Assembly (NCBI GenBank): GCA_004020645.1
Contig: SAQL01000006.1
Span: 62,001 to 126,000 of the forward strand
Direction of reading: 5' to 3'
Length of the DNA: 64,000 nt
Origin: Mesorhizobium sp.
GTDB taxonomy: Bacteria > Pseudomonadota > Alphaproteobacteria > Rhizobiales > Rhizobiaceae
The notes beneath the pieces are model-generated. The model was not told the DNA's origin. It was given only the letters and a program-made list of their open reading frames with translations, and ran no database searches. A program made the position numbers and the translations under genes. This document shows positions 51,604 to 59,393 of the stretch, one piece after another. Position 1 is the first letter of the stretch; each line of letters starts with the position of its first letter.

Positions 51604-51679
51604 CATCATTCCGCCGAGCTTTCGAACCGCCTTATGCGGCGCCGGGCTTGGCCAGTTCCAACCATGTCGCGGGTCCAAC

Positions 51680-52666
51680 GTGGAAAATAGCTCCATCATC
51701 CAACGCTCGATCGCCAGGCCGGAATTCGGGCCCTTCGTGCTGCTTGTCGTCGAGCTCGCTGTGTTCTGGGGGTTCAACCACGACTTCCTGTCGCCGCAGA
51801 ACATCAGCAACATACTGGCCTTCACGGTCGAGCTCGGCCTGATCGCGCTGGCGATGACGCTGTTGATGACTTCAGGCGAATTCGACCTCTCGGTCGGATC
51901 GCTGTTCGGTTTCTCGCCCGTCTTGATGTGGACGCTCTTCAACAGCGGCCTCACCTCGCTGGAAGCCGGCTTTATCGTAGCCTTGCTGGTTGCCGCCTTC
52001 ATCGGGCTGGTCAATGGCTGGTTCGTGACGCAACTCAAGATTCCTTCCTTCTTGGTAACGCTCGGCATGCTGCTGGTGGTGCGCGGCACCGCTCTGTTCG
52101 TCACCAGCGGATTTCCGCAACGCACCTGGAGCGCCGAAGGCAGCTGGCTCGCCGAGGCGCTGGTCGGCGATTTCTTCATCGGGCCGTTCCGCATCTATAT
52201 GTCGCTGTTCTGGTTCATCGCAGCCGCGATCGCACTCGGCTACGTGCTGACACAGAGCCGGACCGGCAACTGGATCCAGGCGGCCGGCGGCAACCCCAAT
52301 GCGGCAAGGGCGCGCGGTGTCAATGTCAGCGGCGTCAAGATCGGCCTGTTCATCCTGTCGTCGATCATGGCTTCGCTTGCCGGCGTCATCAGCTCGCTGC
52401 GCACCTCGGCGGCCAACCCGAACAGCGGCACCGGCTACGAGCTCGAAGTCATCGCCATGGTGGTGATCGGCGGCACGGCGCTGACCGGCGGACGCGGCAC
52501 CATCATCGGAACCGTGCTCGGCATCCTAATCCTGCGCGTGATGCGCAACGGCATCGTGCTGATCGGCGTGCCAGGGCTTGCCTACAACATCTTCATCGGC
52601 GCGATCATCCTCGGCATGATGGCGCTCCACTCGTGGCTGGAACGCCGGCATCAGGCGGGGACTTGA
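51680..52666 (+). CDS. Sugar ABC transporter permease (FrcC/RbsC type)
   Basis: The 328-aa permease has eight to ten helices. LMTSGEFDLSVGSLFGFS near residue 64 and GGNPNAARARGVNVSGVKI near 205 are the CUT2 permease marks; VIGGTALTGGRGTIIGTVLG follows. The start is GTG at 51680 (MENSSIIQRS). It is followed after 3 bases by the ATPase gene, so the two are coupled. Confidence 0.92.
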   Translation: MENSSIIQRSIARPEFGPFVLLVVELAVFWGFNHDFLSPQNISNILAFTVELGLIALAMTLLMTSGEFDLSVGSLFGFSPVLMWTLFNSGLTSLEAGFIVALLVAAFIGLVNGWFVTQLKIPSFLVTLGMLLVVRGTALFVTSGFPQRTWSAEGSWLAEALVGDFFIGPFRIYMSLFWFIAAAIALGYVLTQSRTGNWIQAAGGNPNAARARGVNVSGVKIGLFILSSIMASLAGVISSLRTSAANPNSGTGYELEVIAMVVIGGTALTGGRGTIIGTVLGILILRVMRNGIVLIGVPGLAYNIFIGAIILGMMALHSWLERRHQAGT

Positions 52667-52669
52667 ACC

Positions 52670-53464
52670 ATGGCCGAACCGCTTGTCCGCATGGAAAACA
52701 TCCGCAAGTCCTACGGGCGTGTGCAAGCGCTGGTAGACGCCAATTTCCATGTCAATGAAAGGGAGATCGTCGGTCTGCTCGGCGACAATGGCGCCGGCAA
52801 ATCGACGCTGATCAAGGTGCTGTCGGGTGCGGTCCCGCTGACCAGCGGCGACATCTTCATCCGCGGCAAGAAGGTGGATTTCCGCAGCACCAGCGACGCC
52901 ATCGCCCACGGCATCGAGACGATCTACCAGGACTCCGCACTGGTCACGCAATTGTCGATCGCGCGCAACTTGTTCCTCGGGCGGGAGCCGATCAAGCCGC
53001 CGCGTTTCCTCAACCGTATGGACCAGGAGGCTATGAACGTGGTCGCCCGCGATCTGCTCAAGCAGGTCGGCATCTCGAAGAACATCCCGCCGACCACACC
53101 GATCGGCTCGCTCTCCGGCGGCGAGCGGCAGGCCGTGGCGATCGCACGCGCCATGCATTTCGATAGCGACCTCATCATCCTCGATGAGCCGACCAACAAT
53201 CTCGGCGTCGCCGAGACGCAAGGTGTGCTGAGCTTCGTGCGCAGCGCCCGCGATTCGGGCCATTCCTGCATCTTCATCGCCCACAACATCCATCACGTCT
53301 TCCAGGTGGTCGACCGCATCGTCGTCATGCGCCGCGGCAAGGTGGTTGCCGACGATATCGACCCGAAGAACACCAGCGTCACTGAGGTCGAACGGATTAT
53401 CACCGGCATGTCCGACGAGGAGATCCGTGACGCCATCGTGCAGGGGAAACAATCGCAGGCCTGA
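52670..53464 (+). CDS. Sugar ABC transporter ATP-binding protein, single-domain FrcA type
   Basis: The 264-aa ATPase has one nucleotide-binding domain: Walker A (GDNGAGKST), Q-loop region (IYQDSALV), signature (LSGGERQAVAIARA) and Walker B (LIILDEPTNNL). Most CUT2 systems use a double-domain protein of about 500 aa (RbsA); the single-domain form is known from FrcBCA of Sinorhizobium, which takes up fructose, mannose and ribose. So the importer is of FrcBCA type, but its ligand is not proven. Confidence 0.93.
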   Translation: MAEPLVRMENIRKSYGRVQALVDANFHVNEREIVGLLGDNGAGKSTLIKVLSGAVPLTSGDIFIRGKKVDFRSTSDAIAHGIETIYQDSALVTQLSIARNLFLGREPIKPPRFLNRMDQEAMNVVARDLLKQVGISKNIPPTTPIGSLSGGERQAVAIARAMHFDSDLIILDEPTNNLGVAETQGVLSFVRSARDSGHSCIFIAHNIHHVFQVVDRIVVMRRGKVVADDIDPKNTSVTEVERIITGMSDEEIRDAIVQGKQSQA

Positions 53465-53521
53465 GCGGGCCACGCGGAAACCGGTTGGCCGTATCTCTGG
53501 TACAGGATCACATCCGCTCCT

Positions 53522-54556
53522 ATGACTGCGACAATGAAAGCCACCGTTGCGGACATCGCCAGAAGCTGCGGGCTGTCGACCGCGACGGTCGACCGGGTGC
53601 TGAACAGCCGGCCGGGCGCCAGCGCCGCCAACCGGCAGCGCGTGATGGAGGCGGCCAAGCAGCTCGGCTATTTGCCGGTCGTGGATCAGGTCGTGTTGCC
53701 CTCGCGGCCGGCGCATCTCGAGTTCTTCCTGCCGATCGGCTCCAATGCCTTCATGATGGATCTGGCAAATCATATCGAGGATTATGCGGCACGCCTGCCG
53801 CTTGTCGCCTCCTGCCGCATCCACAAGCTTGCCGGGATCTCGCCGAACGCGTTGCAGGCGGCAGTCGAAAACCTCTCGCTCAAGGCAAACGGCGTCGGCG
53901 TCATTGCGATCGATCACCCGAGAACGCGCAACATCCTGCGCGAGATCGTCGAGGCCGGCATCCGCCTGGTCACGCTGGTGTCGGACGTTCCGGGCGCACC
54001 GCGATCGGCCTATGTCGGCATCGACAACCGTGTCGCCGGGCGCACCGCAGCCCTTTTGATGGGACGTTTCCTGGGCGGGCGCACGGGCCATCTGGCGATG
54101 GTCGTCGGCTCACGCTCCTATCGCGGACATGAGGAACGCGAAATGGGCTTTCGCTCGGTGCTCAGCGAGGAGTTCCCCAATCTGACCGTGACCAGCGCCG
54201 TCGAGATCAACGACGAGCCTGATATCAGCTACACGGCGACGATGAAGGCGCTGCACAACGAGCCGGAACTGCTCGGCATCTATTGCGTCGGCGCCGGACG
54301 CTCTGGCGTGGCGAAAGCGCTGCTGGAAGCCAAGCCGCAAAGGAAGCCGGTGTTCGTCTGCCACGACCTGACGAGGGCGACACGCGGCTATCTCGTCGAC
54401 GATCTGCTCGATGTCGTGATCGACCAGAATGCACGGCTGATCGCCGAGCAATCGGTCATTCGCCTGCTCGGCTCGATCGCTTCCTCGGCGCCCTATCTGA
54501 CGCGGAAATTCATCGAACCGCGCCTTGTCTTCAAGGAAAACGTGCCCGTCCAGTGA
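53522..54556 (+). CDS. LacI-family transcriptional regulator
   Basis: The 344-aa protein has the LacI helix-turn-helix and hinge helix (ATVADIARSCGLSTATVDRVLN, then NRQRVMEAAKQLGY) and a periplasmic-binding-like sensor domain with GVGVIAIDHPRTRNIL and the YVGIDNRVAGRTAALLMGRFL block. It is the last gene of the plus-strand pentose-type cluster. It probably controls the importer and the XylX-like gene through the CTGATG-type site upstream. Two start ATGs (53522, 53534) are possible. Confidence 0.92.
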   Translation: MTATMKATVADIARSCGLSTATVDRVLNSRPGASAANRQRVMEAAKQLGYLPVVDQVVLPSRPAHLEFFLPIGSNAFMMDLANHIEDYAARLPLVASCRIHKLAGISPNALQAAVENLSLKANGVGVIAIDHPRTRNILREIVEAGIRLVTLVSDVPGAPRSAYVGIDNRVAGRTAALLMGRFLGGRTGHLAMVVGSRSYRGHEEREMGFRSVLSEEFPNLTVTSAVEINDEPDISYTATMKALHNEPELLGIYCVGAGRSGVAKALLEAKPQRKPVFVCHDLTRATRGYLVDDLLDVVIDQNARLIAEQSVIRLLGSIASSAPYLTRKFIEPRLVFKENVPVQ

Positions 54557-54643
54557 TGCCGCGCAACGGCCACGGTCACTTGCCCCGATGGTTAAAATTC
54601 GGTTGATACCGCGAATCTGCGCATCTGCTATGCATCTTTTGCT

Positions 54644-54664
54644 ATTGCCGAATCATTGGGCAAT
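54644..54664. promoter_or_regulatory. Inverted repeat upstream of the sRNA gene
   Basis: ATTGCC (54644-54649) and GGCAAT (54659-54664) are perfect arms with a 9-base spacer. They end about 15 bases before the first sRNA hairpin, where promoter elements are expected (possible -10 CGATAG at 54665-54670). A regulator site or a promoter element is possible. Confidence 0.35.
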
Positions 54665-54675
54665 CGATAGTTTCG

Positions 54676-54795
54676 CAGGTGTCGGCCATCTACTCCTCCC
54701 AGATGCGATGCCGACGCTGAGTGCGGCACACCTCCTCCCGTGCCGTATTCGAAATCGAGCCCGCTGCCACCTCCTCCCGGCAGCGGGCTTTTTTT
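54676..54795 (+). ncRNA. Three-hairpin sRNA of alpha-r14 / cuckoo (CCUCCUCCC) type
   Basis: Three hairpins follow one another, each with an anti-Shine-Dalgarno word in its loop. Hairpin 1: GTCGGC-CATC (54681-54690) pairs with GATG...GCCGAC (ending 54715), loop TACTCCTCCCA. Hairpin 2: CGGCAC (54724-54729) with GTGCCG (54740-54745), loop ACCTCCTCCC. Hairpin 3: GCCCGCTGCC (54759-54768) with GGCAGCGGGC (54779-54788), loop ACCTCCTCCC, followed by seven T residues: a good Rho-independent terminator. Size about 115-120 nt and three CCTCCTCCC loops match, from memory, the alpha-r14 family (NfeR1 in Sinorhizobium) that represses mRNAs at their ribosome binding sites. The 5' end is estimated. It lies alone between the LacI and TetR genes. 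Confidence 0.85.
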
Positions 54796-55022
54796 GTTCC
54801 GGCTCCGGATGAGCGCCGGGGGCCGTCACCAGGGTTGATGCCGACAGCACATTCGCCCGCAAAGGTGCGAGCGGTAGGGCATGTTGCAGCCGCGATCGGC
54901 GGATCCGTCGGAATCCCGTCACACTTGTCACTCTCACCAATTCGTTGTCGGTCCTATCCTGCCTCACCAACAAGCAACAGGTAGCAAATAGTGCGGCGAC
55001 AGACCGGCAAAGGAGAAGCGCG

Positions 55023-55076
55023 ATGACAGCACGTCCGAACGGACACAAGAGTATTCTGCGGCGCGGCTCGCAATGA
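55023..55076 (+). CDS. Possible 17-aa leader-like peptide
   Basis: An ATG at 55023 follows AAAGGAG at good spacing and opens a 17-codon frame (MTARPNGHKSILRRGSQ). The product is basic and matches nothing I know. It is in the otherwise empty part of the gap before the TetR gene (54796-55108). The ribosome binding site is the only support. Confidence 0.2.
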   Translation: MTARPNGHKSILRRGSQ

Positions 55077-55108
55077 ACACGCTACCGATCGTTTCGCCGC
55101 TGGCGAGA

Positions 55109-55690
55109 CTATCTGGCCCTGAAAGAGCTGATCAAACCTTCCGCCATGCGGACAAATTGCGCGCTGGGGCCTTCGGCTCCGACGCTTTGAAGGCTGACAC
55201 GGGCGCCTTCAAGCAGCAGCGACAATGTGTCGGCGAGCAGCTCCGGCTGGCCGATGCCGGCATCCCGGCACAGGCCGACAAGACGGTCGCGCTGGGCCTG
55301 CTTGAGTTCCTTGATCACACGCCTCGCCGGATGGTCGGTCTCGCTCAATTCGATGGCGGCGTTCGCCATATCGCAACCGCGACCGTCCATCATCAGGCAA
55401 TCGGCCGCCATCCGAACCCAGGCGTGCAGTTGCGCAAGCTTGTCGCCCGGATGCTCGGCCTCGAACTTTTGCCACATCGCGTTGGCGCTGCATGCGGTCG
55501 CCCGCAGGCACTCGATGACCAGATCGTCTTTGGACTCGAAATGACGGTAGAGCGTCATCTTGTTGGTACCGGCGGCCTCAGTGATCGCGTCGACGCCGAC
55601 GCCCTTGATGCCATGCTTGTGGAACATATCCCGTGCCGTCTCCAGGATGCGATCCCGGGGGCGGATGCGTTCCGCAGTGCCGTCTTCCAT
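55109..55690 (-). CDS. TetR/AcrR-family transcriptional regulator
   Basis: The 193-aa protein has a TetR helix-turn-helix (RILETARDMFHKHGIKGVGVDAITEAAGTNKMTLYRHFESKDDL) and a helical ligand-binding domain with MDGRGCDMANAAIEL. It is divergent from the efflux genes, with a large palindrome between them. The ATG at 55690 is preceded by AAGGAGG; a TTG one codon earlier also fits. It is the probable repressor of the RND system. Confidence 0.92.
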   Translation of the reverse strand: MEDGTAERIRPRDRILETARDMFHKHGIKGVGVDAITEAAGTNKMTLYRHFESKDDLVIECLRATACSANAMWQKFEAEHPGDKLAQLHAWVRMAADCLMMDGRGCDMANAAIELSETDHPARRVIKELKQAQRDRLVGLCRDAGIGQPELLADTLSLLLEGARVSLQSVGAEGPSAQFVRMAEGLISSFRAR

Positions 55691-55748
55691 CAAAACCTCC
55701 TTGGTTTCCGGGGTTTCCGAAAAATCCCTCGGTACGCCTCTTGACTAG

Positions 55749-55794
55749 GGTGTTACCGGTCTGTAACTTCTAGATGTTACTTACTGGTAACACC
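55749..55794. promoter_or_regulatory. Large nested palindrome, candidate TetR operator
   Basis: GGTGTTACC (55749-55757) and GGTAACACC (55786-55794) are perfect 9-bp arms; inside, GTAAC (55763-55767) and GTTAC (55776-55780) form a second inverted pair around the same centre. The four half-sites have a GTTAC core at near-helical spacing. The site is between the TetR gene and the efflux genes and is probably bound by two TetR dimers. Confidence 0.75.
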
Positions 55795-55949
55795 CCCATT
55801 GCCTCGTGTCAATCTCGCAGGCGCCTGTGAATAGCCTCCGCCGAACCGGCCCAGGCATGAAACTGCGCCCCAGGCGACTTTGGCCGCGAACAGGAAGACC
55901 ACGCGATCTGCGGCCTACGCTACAGATCGCCAAGCCAGGAGCCGCTACG

Positions 55950-56207
55950 ATGTCGCAGCGCAAAGATTTGACGATCGACGAAGTTGTGAAGGATCCGATG
56001 ATCCGGATGCTGATGAAGGCGGACCGTGTCGACCCGCGCTCTTTCGAGACGATGCTGCGTACCCTTGCGGATGCGCAAGGCCGCGGCCGCAAGGCGCCGC
56101 CTCGTTTCCTGGAGGATTCCGGGCACAGGCGCAGCCGGCGGCTGTCCAGAGTGGCCAAGGCCTTTGGCCAGGCGAGAGCATCGGGCGAGGCGTACGTGTC
56201 ATGGTAA
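55950..56207 (+). CDS. Small conserved-looking protein (85 aa) coupled to the RND gene
   Basis: The ATG at 55950 follows CAGGAG. The product starts MSQRKDLTIDEVVKDPMIR and continues with LMKADRVDPRSFETMLRTLA; its C-terminal half is basic (GRGRKAPPRF, RRSRRL). Similar short proteins with a T-I-D-E-V-L-x-D-P-x-I-R opening are, as I recall, common hypothetical proteins in rhizobia. It overlaps the pump gene by 7 bases, so the two are translationally coupled. Its function is unknown. Confidence 0.65.
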   Translation: MSQRKDLTIDEVVKDPMIRMLMKADRVDPRSFETMLRTLADAQGRGRKAPPRFLEDSGHRRSRRLSRVAKAFGQARASGEAYVSW

Positions 56208-59200
56208 ACTTCTTCATCCACCGTCCGATCTTCGCATCGTCGATCGCCATCATCATGGTGCTCGCCGGGACGATCTGCTATTTCCTGCTGCCTGTCTCGC
56301 AGTTTCCCGACATCACGCCGCCTCAGGTCGTGGTTAGCGCCAACTACCCGGGCGCCAGTGCGCAAGTCGTGGCCGACACCGTCACGACGCCGCTTGAACA
56401 GCAGATCAACGGCGTTGAAGGCATGACCTATATGTCGTCGTCGAGCTCCAATGACGGCTCGTCGACGATCACCGTTACCTTCGAGGTCGGCTATCCACTG
56501 AGCACCGCCGCCGTCGATGTCCAGAACCGCGTCTCACAGGCGGCGTCCTCACTGCCGGCCATTGTCAACCAGGGCGGCGTGACGATCAAGAAGCAGAATC
56601 CGAATTTCGTCCTAATCGTCAACCTCACCTCGCCCGACGGCTCCGTCGATCCGGTCGCGCTCAGCAACCTCGCCTACCTGCAAGTGGTCGACCCGCTGAA
56701 GCGCCTGCCGGGCGTCGGCGACGTGCAGATCTTCGGCGAGCGGCGCTATTCGATGCGCGTATGGCTCGATCCCGACAAGCTCGCCAATCTCGGCATTACC
56801 GCCGTCGATGTCCAAAACGCCATCGCCGAGCAGAATGTCCAGGTCGCGGCCGGCAAGATCGGGCAGTCGCCGGCGCCGGCCGGCACCGCATTCGAAATGC
56901 AGGTCAACGCGGTCGGCCGACTGAGCGATCCCAAGGAATTCGGCGATATCATCGTGCGCGCCGATGCCGCGAACGGTTCGTTGGTGCGCTTGCGCGACGT
57001 TGCGCGCATCGAACTCGGCGCTCTGCAATATTCGTCGTCGGCGTTCTTCGGCGAAGACCCGACCGTGGTGCTCGCTGTCTACCAGATGCCGGGCTCGAAC
57101 GCGCTCGATCTGCAGCAGCGCGTCAAGGACAAGATGCAGGAACTGTCGGCCCGCTTCCCCAAGGGCGTCAGCTACGCCATGCATTACGACACGACACGTT
57201 TCGTTTCGGCGTCGATGCACGACGTGCTGGTCACGCTCGGCGAGGCGCTGGTCCTGGTCGTCGCAGTGGTGTTCATCTTCCTGCAGAGCTGGCGCACCAC
57301 GATCATCCCGACGATTGCGATTCCCGTGTCGCTGGTGGCCACGCTCGTCGTCATGTACATGTTCGGTTTCTCGCTGAACATGCTCAGCCTGCTCGGCATG
57401 GTGCTGGCGATCGGCCTCGTCGTCGATGATGCGATCGTCGTCGTCGAGAACGTCGAGCGCCAGTTGGAGGCCGGCCTCAAACCGCTGGCTGCCACGCGCG
57501 CGGCGATGGCCGAGGTTACCGGCCCGATCATCGCCACGACCGCCGTGCTGATGGCCGTGTTCGTGCCGGTCGCCTTCATACCCGGCGTTTCCGGCCGGCT
57601 CTACAACCAGTTTGCGCTGACGGTGGCGATCTCCTTCGGCATCTCCGCCTTCGTCTCGCTGACGCTCACCCCGGCGCTCAGCGCCACCTTCCTGCGCCAT
57701 CGCCCGGCAACGCAGTTCGTGCTGTTCCGCTGGTTCAACACGGGCTTCGATCGGCTGTCGCATGCCTATGCCCATGGTGTGCGCTTCCTCATCCGCCTGC
57801 GGTGGATCATGCTCGGCATATTCGCGGCCGGGCTTGTCGCGACCTATTTCGTCTGGCAGCGCCTGCCCTCGACCTTCCTTCCGGTCGAGGACCAGGGCTA
57901 TTTCTTCGTGGTCATCCAGTTGCCGGATGGGGCGTCGCTGGAACGCACCGACGCGGTGGCGCGGAAGGCACGCGACATCCTGCAGAACACGCCCGGTGTC
58001 GACATCGTCGGCTCGATCAGCGGCTTGAACTTCCTCACCAGTGCGGCCCAGTCGAACTCGGCGGTGGAATTCGCCATCCTGAAACCATGGGACGAACGCG
58101 GCCCTGACCAGAGCGCGTCGAAGCTCGTTGCCGACGTGCGTTCGAAGCTCATGGAACTTCCGGAAGCGTTCGCGCTGAGCTTCGATCCGCCTTCGATCCC
58201 GGGCATCGGTACGACCGGCGGCTTTGAATTCCAGGTGGAGGACCTGACCGGTCGTGGCAGCGCTGCGCTCAACGACGCGACGCAAGCCGTGCTCGCCGAA
58301 GCGCGTAAACAGCCCGAGCTTAACCCGCAGCAATTGTTCTCGTCGTTCTCGACCTCGACGCCGCAGTTCAACTATGACCTCGACCGCAATAAGGCGAAGC
58401 TGCTCGGCCTCAGCCTGCCTGACGTGTTCAACACGCTGCAGATCTATCTCGGCTCGCTCTATGTGAACGATTTCAACCTGTTCGGCCGCACCTTCCGGGT
58501 GACGATCCAGGCCGACAAGGATGCGCGTGCGGGTGCTGCCGACATTTCGCGGCTCTATGTGCGCAATGCCTCCGGCGGCATGGTGCCGTTGAGCACGCTC
58601 GGCAAGCTGGTGCCTGTCGTCGGCCCGGAAACCGTCCCGCATTACAACAACAATGCGTCGGCCCTGATCAACGGCGGTGCCGCACCCGGCTTCTCCTCAG
58701 GCCAGGCGGTCGCGGCGATGGAACGTGCCGCCGCCACGGCACTGCCGAAGGATTTCGGCTACGAATGGACCGGGATCACCTATCAGGAGCTCAAGGCTGG
58801 ATCGATCGCCTCGATTGTCTTCGGTCTCGCCATGGTCTTCGTCTTCCTGATCCTCGCCGCCCAATATGAGAGCTGGGCCATGCCTTTCATGGTTCTGCTC
58901 GCGGTACCGCTTGCCCTGTTCGGTGCGTTTGTCGCCCTGTTGATGCGCGGCATGCAGATCGACGTCTATTCGCAGATCGGCTTCGTCATGCTGATCGGGC
59001 TGGCGGCGAAGAACGCCATTCTGATCGTCGAGTTTGCCCGGCGCCGGCGCGAGGAAGGTCTCAGCATCGTCGACGCCGCAATGGAAGCGGCGCGCCTGCG
59101 GCTGCGGCCCATCCTGATGACCGCTTTCGCGTTCATCCTCGGTGTGCTGCCGCTGATGTTCTCCACAGGTGCTGGTGCAGCGAGCCGCCAGTCGATCGGC

Positions 59201-59377
59201 ACCACCGTCTTTGGCGGCATGGTCGCAGCGACGATCCTGTCGCTGGTGTTCGTGCCGGTCTTCTATGCGGTTATCGAGCAGCTGCGCGAGCGCGGCAGCA
59301 AGAGCGAACCTGTTGCCGAACCGACTGAACCAACTGCCGAACCCGCTTTCGAGCGATTGGCCGAAGCGGCCGAATAG
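56201..59377 (+). CDS. RND multidrug efflux transporter, permease subunit (HAE-1 type)
   Basis: The 1058-aa protein is a full-length AcrB/MexB-type proton-driven pump. The N-terminus MVNFFIHRPIFASSIAIIMVLAG is the first membrane helix; two large periplasmic parts and twelve helices follow. The helix 4 proton-relay pair is seen in GLVVDDAIVVVENVER (Asp-Asp). GAASRQSIGTTVFGGM and the last helix FVPVFYAVIEQLRE end the core. I chose the ATG at 56201; a 107-codon extension upstream crosses the small gene in another frame. The adaptor gene follows after 16 bases. Confidence 0.95.
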   Translation: MVNFFIHRPIFASSIAIIMVLAGTICYFLLPVSQFPDITPPQVVVSANYPGASAQVVADTVTTPLEQQINGVEGMTYMSSSSSNDGSSTITVTFEVGYPLSTAAVDVQNRVSQAASSLPAIVNQGGVTIKKQNPNFVLIVNLTSPDGSVDPVALSNLAYLQVVDPLKRLPGVGDVQIFGERRYSMRVWLDPDKLANLGITAVDVQNAIAEQNVQVAAGKIGQSPAPAGTAFEMQVNAVGRLSDPKEFGDIIVRADAANGSLVRLRDVARIELGALQYSSSAFFGEDPTVVLAVYQMPGSNALDLQQRVKDKMQELSARFPKGVSYAMHYDTTRFVSASMHDVLVTLGEALVLVVAVVFIFLQSWRTTIIPTIAIPVSLVATLVVMYMFGFSLNMLSLLGMVLAIGLVVDDAIVVVENVERQLEAGLKPLAATRAAMAEVTGPIIATTAVLMAVFVPVAFIPGVSGRLYNQFALTVAISFGISAFVSLTLTPALSATFLRHRPATQFVLFRWFNTGFDRLSHAYAHGVRFLIRLRWIMLGIFAAGLVATYFVWQRLPSTFLPVEDQGYFFVVIQLPDGASLERTDAVARKARDILQNTPGVDIVGSISGLNFLTSAAQSNSAVEFAILKPWDERGPDQSASKLVADVRSKLMELPEAFALSFDPPSIPGIGTTGGFEFQVEDLTGRGSAALNDATQAVLAEARKQPELNPQQLFSSFSTSTPQFNYDLDRNKAKLLGLSLPDVFNTLQIYLGSLYVNDFNLFGRTFRVTIQADKDARAGAADISRLYVRNASGGMVPLSTLGKLVPVVGPETVPHYNNNASALINGGAAPGFSSGQAVAAMERAAATALPKDFGYEWTGITYQELKAGSIASIVFGLAMVFVFLILAAQYESWAMPFMVLLAVPLALFGAFVALLMRGMQIDVYSQIGFVMLIGLAAKNAILIVEFARRRREEGLSIVDAAMEAARLRLRPILMTAFAFILGVLPLMFSTGAGAASRQSIGTTVFGGMVAATILSLVFVPVFYAVIEQLRERGSKSEPVAEPTEPTAEPAFERLAEAAE

Positions 59378-59393
59378 GATTGGAGAATTGATC

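Noticed and set aside
52526-54091. Minus-strand open frame of 521 codons opposite the ATPase and LacI genes
   Set aside because: Same reasoning: no domain, and opposite to two well-supported genes.
55880-56200. N-terminal extension of the RND pump by 107 codons
   Set aside because: It overlaps the small 85-aa gene in another frame, has no membrane helix, and family members begin at MVNFFIHRP (56201).
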